From Pseudomonas peli (GTDB lineage Bacteria > Pseudomonadota > Gammaproteobacteria > Pseudomonadales > Pseudomonadaceae), in assembly GCF_900099645.1 (NCBI RefSeq), contig NZ_FMTL01000002.1:1163062-1227061 (forward strand): a stretch of DNA of 64,000 nt, given 5' to 3'. The position numbers were made by a program, and so were the translations under genes. Shown here piece by piece: positions 17,946 to 27,732 of the stretch (positions are counted from its first letter, which is position 1; each line of letters begins with the position of its first letter). The notes beneath the pieces are model-generated. The model saw nothing but the letters and a program-made list of their open reading frames with translations. It was not told the origin of the DNA and searched no databases.

Positions 17946-17963
17946 TCGGCATGAGAGTTGCGA
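17946..17963 (+). promoter_or_regulatory. Sigma-54 (-24/-12) promoter for ytfE1
   Basis: The stretch TCGGCATGAGAGTTGCGA has GG (17948-17949) and GC (17960-17961) separated by exactly ten bases, as required for sigma-54. It lacks a perfect TGGCAC -24 element (CGGCAT), so moderate strength. Predicted transcription start near 17973, 28 bp before the ytfE1 ATG. Confidence 0.65.
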
Positions 17964-18000
17964 TAGCACACTCAGTATTCAACCTGATAAGGAGTGCTTC

Positions 18001-18684
18001 ATGACTGCTCAATTGCTCGACCATACCCTCGGCAGCCTAGCCAGCCGAATCCCCGGAGCCACACGGGTTTTTCACACCTTCCATCTCGACTTTTGCTGCG
18101 GAGGACAGAAAACTCTGCGTCAGGCCGCGCTGGAAAACGGCATCGATGCACTGCAGGTAGAAGATCAGCTGCTGGCCCTAAGCCCGGACGAGCCTCACCA
18201 ACACGACTGGCATGAGGCTTCCAATGCGCAACTGATTGAGCACTTACTAGAGCGCTACCACGCAGCACATCGGCAGCAGTTACCAGAGCTAATCCGTCTG
18301 GCCGCAAGGGTCGAACAAGTGCACGGTGCTCGGGAACATTGTCCGCGCGGCTTGACTGATTTGCTGCTGAGCATGCAGCAGGAATTGGAAAGCCATATGC
18401 AAAAAGAAGAGCAGATTCTTTTCCCCATGATCAAACAGGGCGACCACCCATTAGTCGGCGGGCCTATTGCGGTTATGCGCTATGAACACAATCAACACGG
18501 TGACGCCCTGGAGAGCATCGTCATACTGACTGACAACATGCAACCACCCAGCGAAGCCTGTAACACCTGGCGTGCGCTGTATCGCGGCCTCCATGAACTG
18601 CGCGTTGACCTGATGCAGCACATTCACCTGGAAAACAACCTGCTGTTCCAACGAGCACTCGACGAGGAAGGTCTAAATCGCTAA
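18001..18684 (+). CDS. ytfE: Iron-sulfur cluster repair di-iron protein, YtfE/Ric (DnrN) type, copy 1
   Basis: 227-aa cytoplasmic protein that restores NO-damaged or oxidatively damaged Fe-S clusters. The N-terminal ScdA_N segment has the FCCGG motif after GATRVFHTFHLD. The hemerythrin-like domain carries the expected iron-binding histidines (HLLERYHAAHRQQLPEL, ELESHMQKEEQILFP, MRYEHNQHGD, LMQHIHLENNLLF). Strong RBS (AAGGAG) before the ATG at 18001. Divergent from norR1. A second copy is at 45575-46261. Confidence 0.94.
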   Translation: MTAQLLDHTLGSLASRIPGATRVFHTFHLDFCCGGQKTLRQAALENGIDALQVEDQLLALSPDEPHQHDWHEASNAQLIEHLLERYHAAHRQQLPELIRLAARVEQVHGAREHCPRGLTDLLLSMQQELESHMQKEEQILFPMIKQGDHPLVGGPIAVMRYEHNQHGDALESIVILTDNMQPPSEACNTWRALYRGLHELRVDLMQHIHLENNLLFQRALDEEGLNR

Positions 18685-18694
18685 ATAGGCAACC

Positions 18695-18735
18695 TTTCCA
18701 GCTGAACGATCGTGTGGTTTGGCTGGAACGTTTTT
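18695..18735 (+). terminator. Rho-independent terminator after ytfE1
   Basis: Inverted repeat TTCCAGC ... GCTGGAA (18696-18702 with 18722-18728) followed by CGTTTTT, 12 bp after the ytfE1 stop. Confidence 0.6.
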
Positions 18736-18875
18736 AAGTATCCATCAGCGCGTCTGGGAAATCTCACAATACGCGCTAGGCTGTAATGAAGAGGTGTAAA
18801 TAACAGACAAATCACGTTCATAACGGTGCGACGTCGATTTACAAAGACAATCCGCAACCTTGAGAGGTAAGTGAG

Positions 18876-19223
18876 ATGAACAAGCTTCAAGAAGCCTTGA
18901 ATGCACCCGGAGACACACCACTGTGGATAGCCTTCTGGCTTTATGGCGTGGCCATCAGCCATGTGCTGTTTGGCTCAATCATGCTGGCCTTCAACCAAGT
19001 GGCCACCCCGCAGTTTGGGGTATTGTTACTGGTATTTGTCGCTTACACCGCTTGGGTTTTGAATGTCGTTTGGCGCAATGCCGATAATGTCGGTGAACCT
19101 ATATATGGTCAGATTGCCCGCTTTCTCACAGTGGCCTGGTCAATCAACGCGGTACTGGTTTCAGGGTTCCTGTTTCTCAGCCATTTGAACGCAGTCACCA
19201 AGCCGTTTCCCGCGTTGTTTTAA
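18876..19223 (+). CDS. Small three-helix membrane protein, unknown function
   Basis: 115-aa hydrophobic protein with about three transmembrane segments (LWIAFWLYGVAISHVLFGSIML, FGVLLLVFVAYTAWVLNVVW, FLTVAWSINAVLVSGFLFL). AGAGG eight bases before the ATG supports the start. It lies between two terminator-like hairpins, so it is probably monocistronic. I do not recognise a family. The position between ytfE1 and the CopD-like/NnrS genes hints at an NO-related or respiratory role, but the sequence alone does not show it. Confidence 0.75.
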   Translation: MNKLQEALNAPGDTPLWIAFWLYGVAISHVLFGSIMLAFNQVATPQFGVLLLVFVAYTAWVLNVVWRNADNVGEPIYGQIARFLTVAWSINAVLVSGFLFLSHLNAVTKPFPALF

Positions 19224-19259
19224 GCAACGGCTCGTGGATTTTTACATCACACTAACACC

Positions 19260-19282
19260 AAGGCCCGCTGACTGCGGGCCTT
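19260..19282. terminator. Hairpin terminator, bidirectional position
   Basis: Perfect 9-bp stem AAGGCCCGC / GCGGGCCTT with loop TGACT, followed by TTGTAC. It lies between the converging 18876-19223 gene and the CopD-like gene ending at 19319. Confidence 0.7.
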
Positions 19283-19318
19283 GTACATTCTGGCGGACGT
19301 GATACGCCTACCTGATAG

Positions 19319-19756
19319 TCACCAAGTAAGGATGGTCATTGCTTTGGCCAGAAAAATGATCAGGATCATTTGCGTAAGCACGCTCAAGTGAATCAAACGT
19401 GAGCGCGCTGGATTCATACGTCCAGTGCGCATCAGCCAAACCACCGCTAAAAAATGCCCAAGGATGCTCAATGCCAAGCATATTTTCAGGGTGAGCATGG
19501 TGGAAAAATTGCTGGCAAAAGGCTCTGCGAGCGCCGCGCGGTAGTTCCAGGCCAAAGCCAGCCCGGCGCCGTACAACGCCATGATCACCCAATGCATCAC
19601 TCCACGCGCACGTTGCCCAAGGGCCTTGGATAATTGCTCCCGAGGCTCAGACGGCAATTCACGCGCAACGCGACTGAGGATCATCACCTCAAAAAATACG
19701 CCACCAATAAAGAACGCCGCAGCGCATAGGTGCACGAATTTAAGCAGTAGATACAT
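19319..19756 (-). CDS. CopD-like four-helix membrane protein, copy 1
   Basis: 145-aa integral membrane protein with four hydrophobic segments. Conserved histidines lie in helix 1 (LLLKFVHLCAAAFFIGG) and at the start of helix 2 (GVMHWVIMALYGAGLALAWNY), which could ligate heme. It is a clear paralogue of 41235-41675, sharing the VHxxAA, HWVxxLYGAGxxLAW, TLKIxLAL and LAKAM blocks. It follows nnrS by 14 bp in the mobA-nnrS unit. The biochemical role is unknown; a link to NO stress is suggested by both copies lying next to norR/ytfE blocks. Confidence 0.8.
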   Translation of the reverse strand: MYLLLKFVHLCAAAFFIGGVFFEVMILSRVARELPSEPREQLSKALGQRARGVMHWVIMALYGAGLALAWNYRAALAEPFASNFSTMLTLKICLALSILGHFLAVVWLMRTGRMNPARSRLIHLSVLTQMILIIFLAKAMTILTW

Positions 19757-19770
19757 CAGACACTTTCTCC

Positions 19771-20958
19771 TTAACCCGGATGACCATCAACCCGGGTGCG
19801 ACACAGCATGGGTCCGTAGCAGTAAAGGTACTGCGCAAAAGCCAGGCTCCAGCACAACGCCGCCATCCACAAAGCCGGCTGGTAGGCAAACGACACCCCA
19901 ACGACACGCGCCAGCGCGGCCAGGTTAAGCAGCACAAACGCTACGGCAAAGCCTTTGGGTAATGTCAGAGGACGCCCCGTGTGGCCCAACGAAACCCGCG
20001 CCAGCATCGCCAGAATCAGCCCGCCGACCGAACCCACCGTCAGTGCGTGCAGTGCCTGGCTGGCCGTTATCGGCGCGCCCCAATGCCACAATGCCAAGGC
20101 CACACAGCCAATCACTAGCCAGGTATACGCCAGATGCAATGACCACAACAGCGGCACGCCCAACAGACCGCGATCAAACCAGCGGTACAAGCGCACAGCA
20201 TGACCAATGCCCAGCAACATCAGCAACACACCGGCCATTACAGACGGCATTGAAAACCAACCAAGACCGGCAAGCACACCCGCCACTACGCTGCCCAACA
20301 GCAACGACCAGTCCAGCCACGGCCAGGGTTGCACGGCTGTTGTACGCAGCAACCCTCGCTGAGTGAAGAACGGAATCACTCGGCCGCCGATCAGTGTCAT
20401 CATCGCCACCACAAGCCATACCGCCGCCAGACTGCCCTGATGCTGCCAGGCATCGTTGTGCTGCAGCACGCCGAGCAGGGTTAGGGTGTCGGCAGCCGTC
20501 AACAACAGCAATACCGCAACGATCGGGTAATTGCGCTGTTGCCGAACGGCCCATAACAGGCGCGCCATGACCGCCGCTACGGCTAGCAAAAACAGCACAT
20601 TCAGCGCCAGCAGCACCTCAGCCGAGGGCAGCCACCAGCTCAACCGCCCCAACAGCCAGAGCACGGCCAACAGCCCCAACGGCCTGCCCGAAATACTTGC
20701 CTGGCCGGTCCAGGTCTGCACGGCCGTTAGTAGAAAGCCACTAATAATGGCCCCGGCAAAACCGAACACCAGTTCATGCCGGTGCCAGGCCAACCAACCC
20801 GCCTGCGGCGCGGGGAAAGACGCACCACCAAGCCAGGCAACCACCCAGAGTGGAATAACCAGAGCAGCCAATACCACACCAAACAAAAAGAATGGCCGAA
20901 AGCCCAAACGTAACAAAGGCGTAATGGCCATGGCCCGGCGCTTATCAGTAACCTGCAT
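19771..20958 (-). CDS. nnrS: NnrS family heme-copper membrane protein
   Basis: 395-aa protein with about 12 transmembrane helices. Family features: PLLRLGFRPFFLFG at the N-terminus, WLAWHRHELVFGFAGAIISGFLLTAVQTWTG, GGRVIPFFTQRGL, and HALTVGSVGGLILAMLARVSLGHTGRPL. NnrS relieves nitrosative stress in other bacteria. Start taken at the ATG at 20958, overlapping the mobA 3' end by 14 bp; a longer frame from 20991 is less likely. Downstream gene is CopD-like 1. Confidence 0.93.
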   Translation of the reverse strand: MQVTDKRRAMAITPLLRLGFRPFFLFGVVLAALVIPLWVVAWLGGASFPAPQAGWLAWHRHELVFGFAGAIISGFLLTAVQTWTGQASISGRPLGLLAVLWLLGRLSWWLPSAEVLLALNVLFLLAVAAVMARLLWAVRQQRNYPIVAVLLLLTAADTLTLLGVLQHNDAWQHQGSLAAVWLVVAMMTLIGGRVIPFFTQRGLLRTTAVQPWPWLDWSLLLGSVVAGVLAGLGWFSMPSVMAGVLLMLLGIGHAVRLYRWFDRGLLGVPLLWSLHLAYTWLVIGCVALALWHWGAPITASQALHALTVGSVGGLILAMLARVSLGHTGRPLTLPKGFAVAFVLLNLAALARVVGVSFAYQPALWMAALCWSLAFAQYLYCYGPMLCRTRVDGHPG

Positions 20959-21562
20959 AGGTGCTCCGATTATTGTGTCTGACGGGTTCAAGAGCTGCAG
21001 CCAACACTACCGGAGTATTTACATTGGTCAGCTGTGGATCATCTTCGGTACAAGGCAGCTCAACGGCTTGCAACTGCTGCCATAAATGAGCAGGGCTGCG
21101 CTCGCCTGCCGCCCAGGCAGCCTCCACTACCTTGCCTAGAGTACCCGGCAACACACACACCAAGGGCTGCAAAAACGCTCCCTGGCGTACCACCACGGGC
21201 CGTTCAGGATGCGCTCGAGATAAAGACTGCAGACCCACTAGCAAGGCCGTGCTGATTGCCGGCAAATCGCAAGGCACTACGAGCAGATGCGAACCACGCA
21301 GCGCCCTCAGTCCCTGCAAGATTCCCATCAAGGGGCCAGGGTAATCTTGCTGTGTATCGCCCAGAACACGCGTAGCAAATGCGGCGTAACGCGCCTGGTT
21401 ACGGTTGCACGACACCAGCACTTCACACACCAACGGCTCAAGCCGTCGACAAACCTGTTCGGCCATAGACGTGCCATGCCAGTTCACCAGGCCCTTGTCG
21501 ACTCCACCCATACGGCTGCCCCGACCTCCACTGAGCACCAGCCCTGAAAAGCTCACCTGCAT
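20945..21562 (-). CDS. mobA: Molybdenum cofactor guanylyltransferase
   Basis: 205-aa enzyme that attaches GMP to molybdopterin to make MGD, required for NarG. The nucleotide-binding signature LVLSGGRGSRMGGVDKGLVNW and LLVVPCDLPAIS are diagnostic. Start at the ATG at 21562. It heads mobA-nnrS-CopD-like 1, with an Anr/Dnr box about 62 bp upstream. Confidence 0.94.
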   Translation of the reverse strand: MQVSFSGLVLSGGRGSRMGGVDKGLVNWHGTSMAEQVCRRLEPLVCEVLVSCNRNQARYAAFATRVLGDTQQDYPGPLMGILQGLRALRGSHLLVVPCDLPAISTALLVGLQSLSRAHPERPVVVRQGAFLQPLVCVLPGTLGKVVEAAWAAGERSPAHLWQQLQAVELPCTEDDPQLTNVNTPVVLAAALEPVRHNNRSTYAGY

Positions 21563-21616
21563 GCCCCACACCTCATCTAATAGCATGCATCATGCGCTCA
21601 CTCCGCATAACGACGC

Positions 21617-21630
21617 TTGATAAAGGTCAA
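21617..21630. promoter_or_regulatory. Anr/Dnr box TTGATAAAGGTCAA upstream of mobA
   Basis: Full TTGAT-N4-GTCAA match in the 99-bp gap between norD and mobA, positioned to activate mobA-nnrS-CopD-like 1. Confidence 0.8.
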
Positions 21631-21661
21631 CTTCTAACGACTGCAACGCGGCCGATAACTC

Positions 21662-23503
21662 TCAGCTTTGTGTCAACTGCCGATACAGCTGCGGCAGGCG
21701 CAAAGGGAGTTGCTCGGGTTGGCGGATCAACGTGTAGCCATTGGCACCGAACATATAGGGCAGATAGTCCTCGGCTTTTTGGTCGATGGTGATGCAGAAC
21801 GGCAATAAGCCCTGACGCCGCGCCTCCAGCACCGCTTCGCGGGTGTCCTCGACGCCATAACGACCTTCGTAGAGATCCAGATCGTTGGGTTTGCCATCGG
21901 TCACCAACAGCAGCAGTTTGCGCCGCTGCCTGCACGCACCGAGCAGCACAGTGGCCTCGCGTATGGCCGCGCCCATACGGGTGTAATAGCCGGGTTTGAG
22001 CGCCTGAATGCGTCCACGGGTGTTGTCGTCATAGCGCTGCTTAAAGGATTTTAGTTCGAGCATGCGCACCTGCTGACGGCGCAAGGATGAGAAGCCATAG
22101 AGGGCGAAATTGTCACCCAGAGTCGACAGGGTTTCACCGAACAGCAACAGACTGTCGCTGATCACCTCGACCACCCGGCGCTGGTCGTCCAGGTGAGCGT
22201 CGGTGGACATAGAAACGTCCGCCAGCAGCAGGCAGGCCAGGTCGCGCCGAGTTTGCCGCTGCTCCATAAACAAACCTCGTTCGACGCACTGACCATGCTG
22301 ACGCTCGACATGAAAATCCAGCCAGGCCTGCATATCCAGCTCCGAGCCCTGGGGCTGCTGACGCAGCCACTGGCGATCGTTGCGCAGGTGCTCGAACTGA
22401 CGACGCAAGCGCTTGGCTAGCGGTGCCAGACGCAAAGGCAGCGGCTGCGGCTCGCTGCCGCGCGGCACCATCATCTGCAGGTTGACGAAGTTTTCGCACA
22501 GGCTCTGCTTGCGATAGTCCCACTCCGGCAGTTTGATGCCCTCGCCCAAGGGAATGTCGTCGACATCCGCAGGCGGCAGGTCGAGGTGCAACTTGAGCCC
22601 GCCTCCCTTGCGCAGGCGTTGCTTGGACAAGGCCAATTCGTCGAGATCCTCGGCGACACGGGCAGCGTCCAGGTCTTCGCTGTCGTCCGTACAGCGATCC
22701 AGTTCGACATGCTCGGACCAACTGAACAGGTTCTCCAGGCGGAAGATCAGCAGGCCTCCCTTGCTGGTACTTTCCTCGACCCGCTTGGCACGCTTGGGAC
22801 CACCCTGGCTTTCACCCGGAGGGGTCAGCAGGTTGCCCTCGCTTTCTTCGCCCAGTTCACAGGCCTGGGGTTCGCCGAGGTTTTGCGCCGGGTACAGCCA
22901 CAGCGGCAACGGCCAGGGGGCCAGTTCGCTACGGGGAAAATGCTCGACACTGCCCGGTTCGCGCAGGGCCTGACAAAGTGCAATCTCCAGCTCGGCCTCA
23001 TCCTTGGCCAACGAAACGGGATCCGGGCGCAATTGAAGGTGGGCTTCGACCAACCGCTGGTAGCGCGGGCGCATGGCCGGGTAGGTTTCCAGCAGTTGCA
23101 GGGTCCAGCGCTGGTTGTCCCGCGCCCAGTGGCGCATCTCCCCCGCTTGCGCGGCCAGCAGCGCCAGCCAGCGATAGAGATCCTGATTCAGCGCGACCTC
23201 AGGGTAGACTGCCAGACTAGGTGGCAGGCGAAGATTATTGGCATCACACCAGGCCACAGACATTTGCTTGCAGGTACCTGCCACCTGCTGCAACAGGTTG
23301 CGCCGCAACAGCAGGTCGCGCGCGCTGGCGGCTGCCACGCCGACTCCGCTGGCGCCACCCATGGCTCGAAATAGCAATGCCAAAGGCCGTTGCATACTGG
23401 CTAATTCAACCCGCGCCTCGGGAAAGTCAGGGCTGGCACGCCGGGTAATAAAGCGGTGCCAAACGCTGCCTACCCACTCTTCCACTTCGATGGTAAAAGC
23501 CAT
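21662..23503 (-). CDS. norD: Nitric oxide reductase activation protein NorD
   Basis: 613-aa cytoplasmic protein with a C-terminal von Willebrand A domain whose MIDAS motif reads LLADVSMSTDA. It is thought to assemble or insert the metal centre of NorCB together with the AAA+ ATPase NorQ. Start at the ATG at 23503 (MAFTIEVEEWVG). It follows norB by 108 bp, and a terminator hairpin lies between them, so norD is probably expressed partly by read-through. Confidence 0.94.
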   Translation of the reverse strand: MAFTIEVEEWVGSVWHRFITRRASPDFPEARVELASMQRPLALLFRAMGGASGVGVAAASARDLLLRRNLLQQVAGTCKQMSVAWCDANNLRLPPSLAVYPEVALNQDLYRWLALLAAQAGEMRHWARDNQRWTLQLLETYPAMRPRYQRLVEAHLQLRPDPVSLAKDEAELEIALCQALREPGSVEHFPRSELAPWPLPLWLYPAQNLGEPQACELGEESEGNLLTPPGESQGGPKRAKRVEESTSKGGLLIFRLENLFSWSEHVELDRCTDDSEDLDAARVAEDLDELALSKQRLRKGGGLKLHLDLPPADVDDIPLGEGIKLPEWDYRKQSLCENFVNLQMMVPRGSEPQPLPLRLAPLAKRLRRQFEHLRNDRQWLRQQPQGSELDMQAWLDFHVERQHGQCVERGLFMEQRQTRRDLACLLLADVSMSTDAHLDDQRRVVEVISDSLLLFGETLSTLGDNFALYGFSSLRRQQVRMLELKSFKQRYDDNTRGRIQALKPGYYTRMGAAIREATVLLGACRQRRKLLLLVTDGKPNDLDLYEGRYGVEDTREAVLEARRQGLLPFCITIDQKAEDYLPYMFGANGYTLIRQPEQLPLRLPQLYRQLTQS

Positions 23504-23554
23504 CTGGTTCACCTTGCTCGCTGTGCTCCGTGCCAAAGGCCCGCAGCCAAATGC

Positions 23555-23583
23555 AAAAACGGCCCGCTGTACCAGCCGGGCCG
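23555..23583 (-). terminator. Rho-independent terminator/attenuator between norB and norD
   Basis: On the minus strand, a 7-bp GC stem (CGGCCCG / CGGGCCG, 23577-23583 with 23560-23566) is followed by TTTTT (complement of 23555-23559). It lies 29 bp after the norB stop in the direction of transcription. Confidence 0.75.
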
Positions 23584-23611
23584 AGATCTATCTAGCGACC
23601 TGCCACATCGC

Positions 23612-25045
<1,434 letters not shown>

Positions 25046-25486
25046 TCAGCCCTCCTTGTTTGGCGGCCAGTCGTTGGTATCGATCTTCGAAGTCCACTTA
25101 AGGAACTCCGCCATATCGTCCACTTCTTGCTCGCTAAGGTTGAATTGCGGCATCGCTCGGCGGCCCGGAATGCCCAGGGGTTGCGCCTTCATCCAGGCAT
25201 GCAGAAACGGCTTGAAGGCCGCATCCTCGCCACGCCGGGTGAACACATTGCCCAGTTCGGGCGCGAAGTAGGCACCCTCGCCCAGCAGGCTGTGGCAGCC
25301 GATGCAGTTGTTGTTTTCCCAGACCGCTTTGCCGCGCACCACCGACTCGTTCATCTCTGACTCGTTGCTGCGTTCTGGAAAGGTCTGCTCTGTGTGATAG
25401 GTCAGGGCCAGAAATACCAGGAAGAAGAACACGCTCCCTCCAAAGTAAATATTCCTGGCCATGCTCTTGGTGAAGGTCTCTGACAT
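25046..25486 (-). CDS. norC: Nitric oxide reductase subunit C
   Basis: 146-aa membrane-anchored cytochrome c: N-terminal anchor (NIYFGGSVFFFLVFLALTYH), then a periplasmic heme domain with CIGCH in NNCIGCHSLLGEGAYFAPELGNV and the methionine ligand segment RRAMPQF. Start at the ATG at 25486. First gene of norCB, with a perfect Anr/Dnr box centred about 65 bp upstream. Confidence 0.96.
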   Translation of the reverse strand: MSETFTKSMARNIYFGGSVFFFLVFLALTYHTEQTFPERSNESEMNESVVRGKAVWENNNCIGCHSLLGEGAYFAPELGNVFTRRGEDAAFKPFLHAWMKAQPLGIPGRRAMPQFNLSEQEVDDMAEFLKWTSKIDTNDWPPNKEG

Positions 25487-25543
25487 GGTCGCTTCCTCTT
25501 TGCTTGACGTGACCATTCTAGAAAGCCTGCTAACGAAACCCGC

Positions 25544-25557
25544 TTGATGGCAATCAA
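25544..25557. promoter_or_regulatory. Anr/Dnr box TTGATGGCAATCAA upstream of norC
   Basis: Perfect TTGAT-N4-ATCAA palindrome, the expected Dnr target for norCB. Confidence 0.88.
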
Positions 25558-25732
25558 GAAAATCCGATGGTTATGCTCAGGTATAACGACGGGGTTGAGG
25601 AGGAGGGATTGATATCTAGCAGGACAAGGCAGCCGTGCATTCAGGGCACTATGTGCTATGAGGGTAGAAGTGGTCCGTGGACGCGATGAGCTGCATGGCT
25701 ATGCGCTCACGCCATACCCCCCCCAGTGAGAC

Positions 25733-25757
25733 GTAGCCCAGATGCAATCCAGGCTAC
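25733..25757. repeat. Short dyad repeat, GTAGCC ... GGCTAC
   Basis: GTAGCCCAGATGCAATCC followed by AGGCTAC, a hairpin that overlaps the norF stop codon. Related GCCCGGATGCAATCCGGGC-like dyads occur at 34646-34701 and 39209-39270, so this is a scattered intergenic repeat (REP-like). Confidence 0.6.
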
Positions 25758-26011
25758 AAAGAGACACTTAAGGCCAGCAACACACCCGCGGCCATCACCA
25801 CCGGCCAACTCAGTATCAACCAGCGCCACATTGGCGGCGCATGACGCAACTCCATAAAACCGTCTGCAATCAGCCAGGCCTTGCCCAGGGCTGCGAGTAA
25901 TACCGCGCAGACCATCAGCAGGGTCGCCCCGGCACTGCCCAGCTGTACGCTGGCAAACGACAGTACGGCCAGGCCCAGCCAGCAGGCGATCAGGGTAGTC
26001 GAAGCGGACAT
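25754..26011 (-). CDS. norF: NorF-like small membrane protein
   Basis: 85-aa protein with three predicted membrane helices, similar to the cytochrome oxidase subunit IV-like NorF: TTLIACWLGLAVLSFASVQLG, TLLMVCAVLLAALGKAWLIADGFMELRHAPPMWRWLIL, VVMAAGVLLALSV. The KAxLIxxxFMELRxAP motif is family-typical. Start at the ATG at 26011, 14 bp after the norE stop. It supports full NO reductase activity by an unknown mechanism. Confidence 0.88.
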   Translation of the reverse strand: MSASTTLIACWLGLAVLSFASVQLGSAGATLLMVCAVLLAALGKAWLIADGFMELRHAPPMWRWLILSWPVVMAAGVLLALSVSL

Positions 26012-26025
26012 GGCGACCTCCTCGG

Positions 26026-26625
26026 TCAATTGAGCACATAGACCAGCGGAAACAACAGCACCCAAACTAGATCGACCATATGCCAATAGAGCACGCCGGA
26101 TTCCAGTGCGCTGCAATTGCCCGGCCCATAAGCACCCTGTCGGCAACGCTCGGCTAGCCAGCTGAGGATCACCAAACCGAGCAGTACATGGACGAAGTGA
26201 AAACCGGTGAGAATCCAGTACAGGGTAAAGAAGGTGTTGTGCTCCATGCCTAGGCCGCTATTAGCCAGATGGCTGTACTCGCCGAGCTTCAACCACACAT
26301 AGACGCTGGCCGACAGCAACGCCGCCAGCAGCAACCAGGCCCCCCGCCGTGCCTGAGCCTGGCGCACTTGCTCCTGGGCCAGCGCGGCGAACAGTCCGGA
26401 GGTCAGCAGGCTCAGGGTCAAGGCCAGGCCGGTGGAGCTGTCAAGAAACTGCCGGCCGTCATGGAACAACTGCGGCTGTAATGCTTGGGCCACCGCGAAG
26501 GTGAGGAGCAGCAAGGCAAAAACCGTCAGCTCGGCAAGGATAAAGAACCACATCGCCAGGTCACCCGGCAGATGGCGCGTAGGGCTAGCGTCTGGACGCA
26601 GGGTCAGTTCAAGCGAAGTGGACAT
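26026..26625 (-). CDS. norE: NorE, cytochrome c oxidase subunit III-like
   Basis: 199-aa membrane protein with about five helices related to oxidase subunit III (GDLAMWFFILAELTVFALLLLTFAVA, LTGFHFVHVLLGLVILSWL, LESGVLYWHMVDLVWVLLFPLVYVLN). It overlaps norQ by 17 bp. An accessory of NO reductase expression or stability in Pseudomonas and Paracoccus. Confidence 0.92.
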   Translation of the reverse strand: MSTSLELTLRPDASPTRHLPGDLAMWFFILAELTVFALLLLTFAVAQALQPQLFHDGRQFLDSSTGLALTLSLLTSGLFAALAQEQVRQAQARRGAWLLLAALLSASVYVWLKLGEYSHLANSGLGMEHNTFFTLYWILTGFHFVHVLLGLVILSWLAERCRQGAYGPGNCSALESGVLYWHMVDLVWVLLFPLVYVLN

Positions 26626-27454
26626 CGACCACGTCCATCAGCGCGGCGACGGTCTGCGGATCGTCCGACAGCGGCTCGGCCAGACAGGCCAGGCAGGCCT
26701 CGCGCGGGCTCATGCCGGAGCCGATCATACGTGCGGTAAAAATCAGCAGGCGGGTCGAGGCCACCTCCTCCAGATCATGCTGCTCCAGCCGGCGCAGAGC
26801 CTGCCCGAGCTTGACCACCTGCGCGGCCAGCTCGGGCCCGACCCGCGCTTCATTGGCGACGATGCGTTCTTCCTCGGCAACCGGCGGATAGCCGAAACGC
26901 AGGGCAACGAAGCGCTGGCGAGTGCTAGGTTTCATACCCTTAAGCAGGTTTTGGTAGCCAGGGTTGTAGGACACCACCAGCATAAACCCCGGCGGCGCGC
27001 GCAATACCTCGCCGGTGCGCTCCAGATACAGCTCGCGGCGATCGTCGGCCAGCGGGTGCAGCACCACAGCGGTGTCCTGGCGCGCCTCGACCACCTCGTC
27101 CAGGTAGCAGATGCCGCCCTCGCGCACGGCACGAGTAAGCGGCCCGTCCTGCCACCAAGTGCCCTGCGCACCAATCAAGTGGCGCCCTACCAAATCGGCG
27201 GCGCTTAGGTCGTCATGGCAGGCAACGGTATAAAGCGGTAGGTTCAGGCGGTGCGCCATGTACTGCACGAAGCGGGTCTTGCCGCAACCGGTCGGGCCCT
27301 TGATCAGTACCGGCATGCCGTGCTGCCAGGCCTGTTCGAACAGCACCTGCTCATTACCCAGGGGTTGGTAGAACGGCGCATCCAACACAGCAGCCGTTTC
27401 GACGAGTTTCACAGGCGCATTCACAGTCAGTACCTCACCGCGGTGATTAATCAT
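26609..27454 (-). CDS. norQ: NorQ/NirQ, MoxR-type AAA+ ATPase
   Basis: 281-aa ATPase that works with NorD to activate NO reductase. Walker A GPTGCGKT and Walker B GGICYLDEV are visible, with sensor segment VVSYNPGYQNLLKGMKPSTRQRF, typical of the NorQ/GvpN/CbbQ group. First gene of norQ-norE-norF; a box lies about 61 bp upstream. In P. aeruginosa and P. stutzeri this gene is divergent from nirS, but here the divergent neighbours are a small ORF and cytochrome c551. Confidence 0.94.
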   Translation of the reverse strand: MINHRGEVLTVNAPVKLVETAAVLDAPFYQPLGNEQVLFEQAWQHGMPVLIKGPTGCGKTRFVQYMAHRLNLPLYTVACHDDLSAADLVGRHLIGAQGTWWQDGPLTRAVREGGICYLDEVVEARQDTAVVLHPLADDRRELYLERTGEVLRAPPGFMLVVSYNPGYQNLLKGMKPSTRQRFVALRFGYPPVAEEERIVANEARVGPELAAQVVKLGQALRRLEQHDLEEVASTRLLIFTARMIGSGMSPREACLACLAEPLSDDPQTVAALMDVVDVHFA

Positions 27455-27508
27455 GCCTGCACGCTACCTGCGACCTACTTCGGCCCTCAAGCCGCGCGCG
27501 GGCAACTC

Positions 27509-27522
27509 TTGATTCTGGTCAA
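27509..27522. promoter_or_regulatory. Anr/Dnr box TTGATTCTGGTCAA between norQ and the c551 gene
   Basis: TTGAT-N4-GTCAA, 61 bp upstream of norQ and about 91 bp upstream of the 41-aa ORF that precedes the cytochrome gene. It could serve both directions. Confidence 0.82.
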
Positions 27523-27606
27523 GCCCATCGGCAATCGGCCTGAGTATGCTGCCCCTAGCGTTGAATGAAGTGGTCGGATATAGCCGAATCACCTCTCAAC
27601 CAGGCA

Positions 27607-27732
27607 ATGACTACTGTCAGCCCTCGTATCCGAACCCTTTACGATCAGCATGGGTCCATACCTATAACCGTAGAGATCCGTGCTCACGCAGAGAGGCTCA
27701 GGCAGCACCCAGAAGAAGACGCTCAACAGTAA
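27607..27732 (+). CDS. Candidate 41-aa ORF upstream of cytochrome c551
   Basis: An uninterrupted ATG-to-TAA frame encoding a charged, soluble peptide ([16 protein letters not shown] at the N-terminus, [10 protein letters not shown] near the C-terminus). It lies in the 340-bp gap between norQ and the cytochrome gene, in the place where Pseudomonas often has nirS. Only a weak AGG stands before the ATG. Family not recognised; it may be a real leader gene or chance. Confidence 0.35.
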   Translation: MTTVSPRIRTLYDQHGSIPITVEIRAHAERLRQHPEEDAQQ

